This document shows, piece by piece, positions 59,863 to 64,000 of a stretch of DNA of 64,000 nucleotides. The stretch covers positions 1 through 64,000 of the forward strand of contig NZ_AUCV01000004.1 in NCBI RefSeq assembly GCF_000429945.1. The letters run 5' to 3'. Position numbers and translations under genes: made by a program. Each line of letters begins with the position of its first letter. Position 1 is the first letter of the stretch. Origin of the DNA: Desulfogranum japonicum DSM 18378. GTDB lineage: Bacteria; Desulfobacterota; Desulfobulbia; Desulfobulbales; Desulfobulbaceae. The notes under the pieces are model-generated. The model saw nothing but the letters and a program-made list of their open reading frames with translations. It made no database searches and was not told the origin of the DNA.

Positions 59863-61320
59863 ATGGTACTGGAACTCAGACAAAACCTCAAGCTGGCCCA
59901 AAAACTCGTCATGACGCCACAGTTGCGTCAGGCCATCAAACTGCTCCAGCTCGGCCGCCTGGAGCTCACAGATGCACTACAGGCTGAAATTGAGCAGAAC
60001 CCAATGCTTGAAGAAGCTCCGGCATCAACTCTGGAACAGACCAACCCAGAAGCTCTTTCCGCTGTGGAACCAGTGGAAAAAAGTGAAAGCAAAGTCACCG
60101 AGGGGGTCGAAGGCGAAGGGCCCACAAGTGTTGGCGAAGTCAACTGGGAAGACTATGCCAACAATTTTGACGCAGATTTTTCCTTTGCAAGGGAGGCACC
60201 CCCTGCAGACGCGCCCTCTCAGTTCGATTTTATTTCTTCTACGCCCGGGCTTGATTCATATCTTCTCTGGCAGCTCACCCACCTGGAACTCACAGAAAAA
60301 GACATAGAAATTACAGAATTCATTATCTGCAATCTGGACGGCCACGGTTTCCTTGAAGCGGAAATTGCAGATATCTGCGAACATTGCCAGTGTGACGAGG
60401 AAGATGCCGAAGGTGGCCTGCGCATAGTACAAAGCCTCGACCCTCCAGGAATTGCAGCCAGAGATATCCGTGAATCTCTTCTCCTGCAACTGGATCGTAT
60501 GGACTATTACGAAAAGTTGCCATACATCATTGTTGACCAGCATATGGATCTGCTCGAAACCCGCAACTATATGCTCATAGCACGCCAGACAGGAGCCACC
60601 ATCAAGCGGGTTACAGAAGCGATAGAAATCATTCAGGATCTGACACCGTATCCAGGCAATGAATTCAGCAACGAGCAAACCAATTACGTAGTACCAGATG
60701 TCTATGTCCATAAAATTGGCGATGAATACATCATTCAACTCAATGACGATGGGCTACCAAAGTTACAGCTTTCTGAAGATTACGTAAAAATGCTCAGCAC
60801 CAAAAAAGCATTAAATTCAGAATCTTCCGGATACCTGAGAGAAAACAAGCGCAATGCGGAGTGGTTCATTCGAAGCATTGAACAGCGCCAGCGGACCATT
60901 TACAAAGTTATGGAAAGTCTGCTCAAGTTTCAATATGACTTTTTTGAGCACGGTCCGAGCGCTTTGCGCCCCCTTATTCTCAGGGATGTTGCAGAAGATA
61001 TTGGCATGCACGAATCAACAGTCAGCCGGGTTACATCCAATAAATACGCCCACACGCCCCAGGGAATCTATGAACTGAAATACTTTTTCAGCACTGCCGT
61101 GGCCACCACTGATGGCGACACAGTTGCTGCGGAAGCCATCAAAACCCGCATACGGCAACTGGTCGCCGGTGAAGATCCCTACAAACCGCTGAGTGACAAC
61201 AAAATTTCCCAGCTTTTGGCTGAGGAAAATATCAAGGTAGCCCGCCGCACGGTCGCCAAATACCGAGATCAACTAAAAATTCTGCCTGTAAAACACAGAC
61301 GCAAAGCAAAGGTAAAGTGA
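59863..61320 (+). CDS. rpoN: RNA polymerase sigma-54 factor
   Basis: The 485-residue sigma factor directs transcription at -24/-12 promoters with enhancer-binding proteins. The Gln- and Leu-rich activator region is at residues 1-50 (KLVMTPQLRQAIKLLQLGRL), an acidic linker follows (about 60-115), and the core-binding part lies at 120-300. HESTVSRVTSNKYAHTPQGI is the DNA-binding HTH, and the RpoN box ARRTVAKYRDQLKILP is near the end. It follows lptB, as in many Gram-negatives. Confidence 0.97.
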   Translation: MVLELRQNLKLAQKLVMTPQLRQAIKLLQLGRLELTDALQAEIEQNPMLEEAPASTLEQTNPEALSAVEPVEKSESKVTEGVEGEGPTSVGEVNWEDYANNFDADFSFAREAPPADAPSQFDFISSTPGLDSYLLWQLTHLELTEKDIEITEFIICNLDGHGFLEAEIADICEHCQCDEEDAEGGLRIVQSLDPPGIAARDIRESLLLQLDRMDYYEKLPYIIVDQHMDLLETRNYMLIARQTGATIKRVTEAIEIIQDLTPYPGNEFSNEQTNYVVPDVYVHKIGDEYIIQLNDDGLPKLQLSEDYVKMLSTKKALNSESSGYLRENKRNAEWFIRSIEQRQRTIYKVMESLLKFQYDFFEHGPSALRPLILRDVAEDIGMHESTVSRVTSNKYAHTPQGIYELKYFFSTAVATTDGDTVAAEAIKTRIRQLVAGEDPYKPLSDNKISQLLAEENIKVARRTVAKYRDQLKILPVKHRRKAKVK

Positions 61321-61323
61321 ACC

Positions 61324-61767
61324 GTGTCTATTGTTCAGTTGCAACCAGAGTGTATTCTTCTCAACATGCAGGCGGTGGAAAAAGAAGCCGCTCTCAAAGA
61401 GCTTGCCGGAACAGCAACCCTGAATAGACCAGAACTCAACACAGAACAACTTTTTTCAGTTCTGCTTGAACGGGAAAGGATAGGCAGCACCGGTGTTGGT
61501 AACGGAGTCGCCATCCCACACGGGAAAATTGCAGATCTGACAGACATCATCCTCTGTTTTGGCCGCAGCATTGGTGGAATCTATTACGATGCCATTGATG
61601 AAAGGCCTGTTCATCTCTTTGCCTTGCTGCTCTCTCCGACACGAATCGCTAACCAATATCTTCAGGCCCTGGCCCACGTCAGTTCCGTCCTCAAGCAGGA
61701 ACATAATCGCCGGAAGTTACTCGACACCACCAGCAGTGAACAAATTGTTCAGATTTTCAACTCCTAG
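61324..61767 (+). CDS. ptsN: PTS IIA-like nitrogen regulatory protein
   Basis: The 147-residue EIIA-Ntr protein has the phosphorylated His in GVAIPHGKIADL and FALLLSPTRIANQYLQALA. It regulates nitrogen and potassium responses by phosphorylation from PtsP/NPr. It starts with GTG three bases after rpoN. The ribosome-hibernation factor gene often found between rpoN and ptsN is not there. Confidence 0.92.
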   Translation: MSIVQLQPECILLNMQAVEKEAALKELAGTATLNRPELNTEQLFSVLLERERIGSTGVGNGVAIPHGKIADLTDIILCFGRSIGGIYYDAIDERPVHLFALLLSPTRIANQYLQALAHVSSVLKQEHNRRKLLDTTSSEQIVQIFNS

Positions 61768-61843
61768 TTGTTTGCCGGGGATTAAGGGCCACGCAAAAAA
61801 TAAATTACCCAATATCCAATCTTGCTTGTCTCCCAACTCGGTA

Positions 61844-61900
61844 ACGTCGTAGCGTCAATGGCTCAGTACGGCCAGTATGGAACCATTGACGCTACGACGT
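61844..61900. repeat. 18-bp inverted repeat after ptsN
   Basis: ACGTCGTAGCGTCAATGG (61844-61861) and CCATTGACGCTACGACGT (61883-61900) are exact inverted copies around a 21-base loop. Pairing extends by about four more bases with one mismatch. It has no T tract. It could end the rpoN operon or be a genome-wide repeat or a regulator site. Confidence 0.6.
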
Positions 61901-62133
61901 CACCAAACCGATATCCTACGCAATTTTTGAATATTTAATATTTCCCGCGACCCTAAGAGCTTTCTCTGACCGCTCCCTAGCTCCCATTTCTTATCTTTTC
62001 TTACATATAAATCCCCATAGGAAAAGTGACCAAACCAGGCAACTCTCCGGTACATGTAAGCAGTTACCTTACAATAACGGGTACATATCTAAAACAAGAG
62101 TATCTGCCCAGTGTTTCTTTTTCCCAGAAACAT

Positions 62134-62167
62134 AAAAGCCCCGACACGCAGAAGCGGCCAGGGCTTT
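62134..62167 (-). terminator. Terminator of the DAHP synthase gene
   Basis: On the leftward strand AAAGCCC and GGGCTTTT form the stem base with a GC-rich loop region of about 18 bases, and T-rich sequence follows. It lies about 25 bases after the stop at 62193. Confidence 0.6.
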
Positions 62168-62192
62168 CAGTTTACATCAGTAAAGTGTCAAT

Positions 62193-63542
62193 TCAGGAGG
62201 TGCGGATCATATCTGCAATCTGAAAAGCCATTTCCAGAGATTGCTCAGCATTCAGACGGGGGTCGCAGGTTGTCAAGTAACGCTGGCCAAGCTGATCGTC
62301 GGTGAGGTGACGGGCTCCGCCTATACACTCGGTAACATCATTGCCTGTTAACTCAAAATGCACACCGCCGGGGATGGTACCTTCAGACCAGTGAATTTCG
62401 AAAAAGCAGCGTAACTCTGAAAGAATCTTTTCAAAATCCCTGGTCTTATGACCGCTGTCTGCCTTAAAGGTGTTGGCATGCATGGGGTCACAACTCCAGA
62501 GGATATGGTGACCGGATTTCTTCACAGCACGCAGCAGCCCGGGGAGATGCTTTTCAACCTCCCCATCGCCGAACCTGGTGATCAGTGTTATACGGCCAGG
62601 CTCATTGTCTGGATTGAGCCGGTCAACGATACTGAGAATTTCATCGATATTATGCTTCGGCCCTACCTTCATACCCAATGGGTTGTTGACACCACGCAGA
62701 AATTCTATATGTGCGCCATCAAGCTGCCGGGTGCGATCGCCTATCCACAGCATATGGGCAGAACAGTCGTACCAGCCCCCGTCAACGGAATCCTCGCGGG
62801 TCAGGGCCTCTTCGTAGCCAAGGAACAATGCCTCATGGGAAGTAAAAAACTGTGCCTGCTTGAGCTGCGGCATATCGGTTGAGATACCGATGGTTTCCAT
62901 AAATTTGAGTGCATGACTAATCTGGGTAGCCAGACGCTCGTAAGAGCGTCCCATGGGAGACTGCTTAACAAACTCCTGGTTCCATGCATGCACACGATGC
63001 AGAGAACTGAATCCTCCACGTGTAAAGGCGCGCAGGAGATTCAAAGTGGCGGCGGACATATTGTATCCCTTGAGCAATCTGCGGGGATCAGGAATACGCG
63101 ATTCCAGTTCCGGCTCTATGGAATTAGCCATATCACCACGGTAACTTGGCAATTCCACGCCATCAATGATCTCGGTATCACTTGAACGGGGCTTGGCATA
63201 CTGCCCGGCGATGCGACCGACTTTTACCACAGGCTTGTTACCTGCATAGGTCAGGATAACAGCCATCTGCAACAATACTTTCAAAGACTCTCGTATATTG
63301 GGTGCAGTGCAGCGCGAAAATTCCTCTGAACAATCACCGCCCTGGAGCAGAAACGCCTCTCCTTTACTTGCCTTTGCCAACATGGCCTTCAAGTCACGAA
63401 TCTCGCCTGCAAAAACCAGGGGAGGCAGGGTAGAAAGTTCTTCTATAACAGCATTATACTTCTCCTGGTCTGGCCAGTTAGGTTGTTGCAATGCCGTGTA
63501 CTGATTCCAGCTCGATTTTGTCCAATTTTTTTGATCAGTCAT
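62193..63542 (-). CDS. 3-deoxy-7-phosphoheptulonate synthase, class II
   Basis: The 449-residue enzyme opens the shikimate pathway from PEP and erythrose 4-phosphate. Class II features are FLLQGGDCSEEF, KVGRIAGQYAKPRSSDTE, GHHILWSCDPMHANTF, and HFELTGNDVTECIGGARHLT at the end. Class II enzymes are about 450-470 residues and distinct from AroFGH. The start overlaps the next upstream gene by four bases. Confidence 0.95.
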   Translation of the reverse strand: MTDQKNWTKSSWNQYTALQQPNWPDQEKYNAVIEELSTLPPLVFAGEIRDLKAMLAKASKGEAFLLQGGDCSEEFSRCTAPNIRESLKVLLQMAVILTYAGNKPVVKVGRIAGQYAKPRSSDTEIIDGVELPSYRGDMANSIEPELESRIPDPRRLLKGYNMSAATLNLLRAFTRGGFSSLHRVHAWNQEFVKQSPMGRSYERLATQISHALKFMETIGISTDMPQLKQAQFFTSHEALFLGYEEALTREDSVDGGWYDCSAHMLWIGDRTRQLDGAHIEFLRGVNNPLGMKVGPKHNIDEILSIVDRLNPDNEPGRITLITRFGDGEVEKHLPGLLRAVKKSGHHILWSCDPMHANTFKADSGHKTRDFEKILSELRCFFEIHWSEGTIPGGVHFELTGNDVTECIGGARHLTDDQLGQRYLTTCDPRLNAEQSLEMAFQIADMIRTS

Positions 63543-64000
63543 GATTTCTCTTCTTGTTGTTCACACTTACCGCCTGCACAGCAGATTTCCTCATCAAACA
63601 CATTGAGTATTCTGAGCGCCTTCTCTCTTTCCTCTTTATCCGGATACGGTTCACACCCATATGTATTGACCAGCGCAGTGATCTCCCGACGTGAAGGTAT
63701 GGCTTCCATGCCTGTAGCAAGGATCTTTCCCTTTCCGGTTTCCAGGAGTTCAGCGTCTCGGCCATTGGTGACCACGGCCAGGGGGATACGATATTCTGAA
63801 TCAAGAATGCGAGCTGCAGCGATGGCAGCCTTTTCTCGAGTCACCAGTGAACCAGGCCCGTACCGGACAATCATTACCCGTTTTTCATTGACAGTCACCA
63901 GCAGTTCAATGGTCGATACAACCTGATTATTGTTGAATTCAGAACGAATCTGCAATCTGGGTTGTAATTCTTCTGCAGCATACCCCAGCTCCTCAACAAA
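63539..64000 (-). CDS. HsdR-N-like protein, 5' end outside the window
   Basis: The reading frame is open to the window edge (no in-frame start is needed), so at least 152 residues are encoded here. The visible part fits the type I restriction R-subunit N-terminal family: RVMIVRYGPGSLVTREKAAI, then IPLAVVTNGRDAELLETGKG and IPSRREITALVNTYG. The C-terminus has CCAGGKC, a possible metal site. Stand-alone members are common in Desulfobacterota and need not be restriction enzymes. It shares an operon with the DAHP synthase. Confidence 0.65.
   Translation of the reverse strand, partial: FVEELGYAAEELQPRLQIRSEFNNNQVVSTIELLVTVNEKRVMIVRYGPGSLVTREKAAIAAARILDSEYRIPLAVVTNGRDAELLETGKGKILATGMEAIPSRREITALVNTYGCEPYPDKEEREKALRILNVFDEEICCAGGKCEQQEEKS

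Larger units (their letters stand above)
61768..62192. other. 425-base gap after ptsN, hairpins only
   Basis: No gene is seen between ptsN and the leftward DAHP synthase. It contains the long inverted repeat (61844-61900) and the synthase terminator (62134-62167) described separately. Between them the sequence is A/T-rich with no RBS-linked frame. Confidence 0.6.

Overview
The window is a bacterial chromosome segment with an apparently complete temperate tailed-phage prophage, about 41.7 kb (roughly 625 to 42282), integrated in a tRNA-Leu(CAA) gene. The host part (42.2-64 kb) carries diaminopimelate/lysine and arginine biosynthesis, an LptA-LptB-RpoN-PtsN block and a class II DAHP synthase. 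Gram-negative envelope genes, sigma-54 and this gene set suggest a Desulfobacterota (Desulfobulbales-like) bacterium. That placement is an inference from gene content, not from a marker gene.

Prophage layout. (1) Left end (591-4625): a decayed copy of the tRNA-Leu 3' half, paired GGGTGTA sites, and a leftward cargo block of three membrane proteins, a zinc-ribbon/TPR membrane protein and an HsdR-N-like nuclease-fold protein. (2) Immunity and early control (4712-6949): a short CI-like repressor, an operator-rich gap, small regulators and an excisionase-like HTH protein. (3) Replication (7502-10983): an InsA-type zinc-ribbon protein, a D5/P4-type helicase and a separate zinc-finger/TOPRIM primase, the last preceded by a 20-codon leader ORF whose RBS can be sequestered. 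(4) Packaging (10980-14041): a TerS-like protein and a lambda GpA-type TerL. (5) An accessory insertion (14058-19821) between TerL and the gpW-like connector. It has Ogr-like, Ash-like and BRO genes rightward, then five leftward genes that look like defence cargo: a PD-(D/E)XK protein, a DUF2188 protein, an AbiU2-like helical protein, and a two-gene unit of a small protein plus a HEPN-like membrane-anchored protein under a nested palindromic operator. (6) Head and tail (20337-38894): gpW, portal, protease, gpT-like capsid, DUF2190, joining and tail genes, a chaperone with a -1 frameshift, tape measure and repeat-rich tail-tip proteins, including a duplicated two-gene cassette. (7) Right end (38884-42310): a lipoprotein, three small membrane proteins, the integrase and the restored tRNA-Leu.

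Host layout. To the right of the tRNA are a TauE/SafE permease and leftward genes pgsA, a lytic transglycosylase, a fructose-6-phosphate aldolase/transaldolase and a YHS-like protein. Next come folK-dapB-dapA-dapF-lysA, an FN3 lipoprotein, argH-argG-argF, mntP and argD-argB, all leftward. lptA-lptB-rpoN-ptsN run rightward, and a leftward class II DAHP synthase follows a partial HsdR-N-like gene that leaves the window.

The most interesting unexplained material is the leftward cargo at 15992-19821 (possible new anti-phage genes), the switch-like leader of the primase gene, the palindromic repeats inside and beside the head genes, and an apparent excess of GGATCC in the phage late genes.
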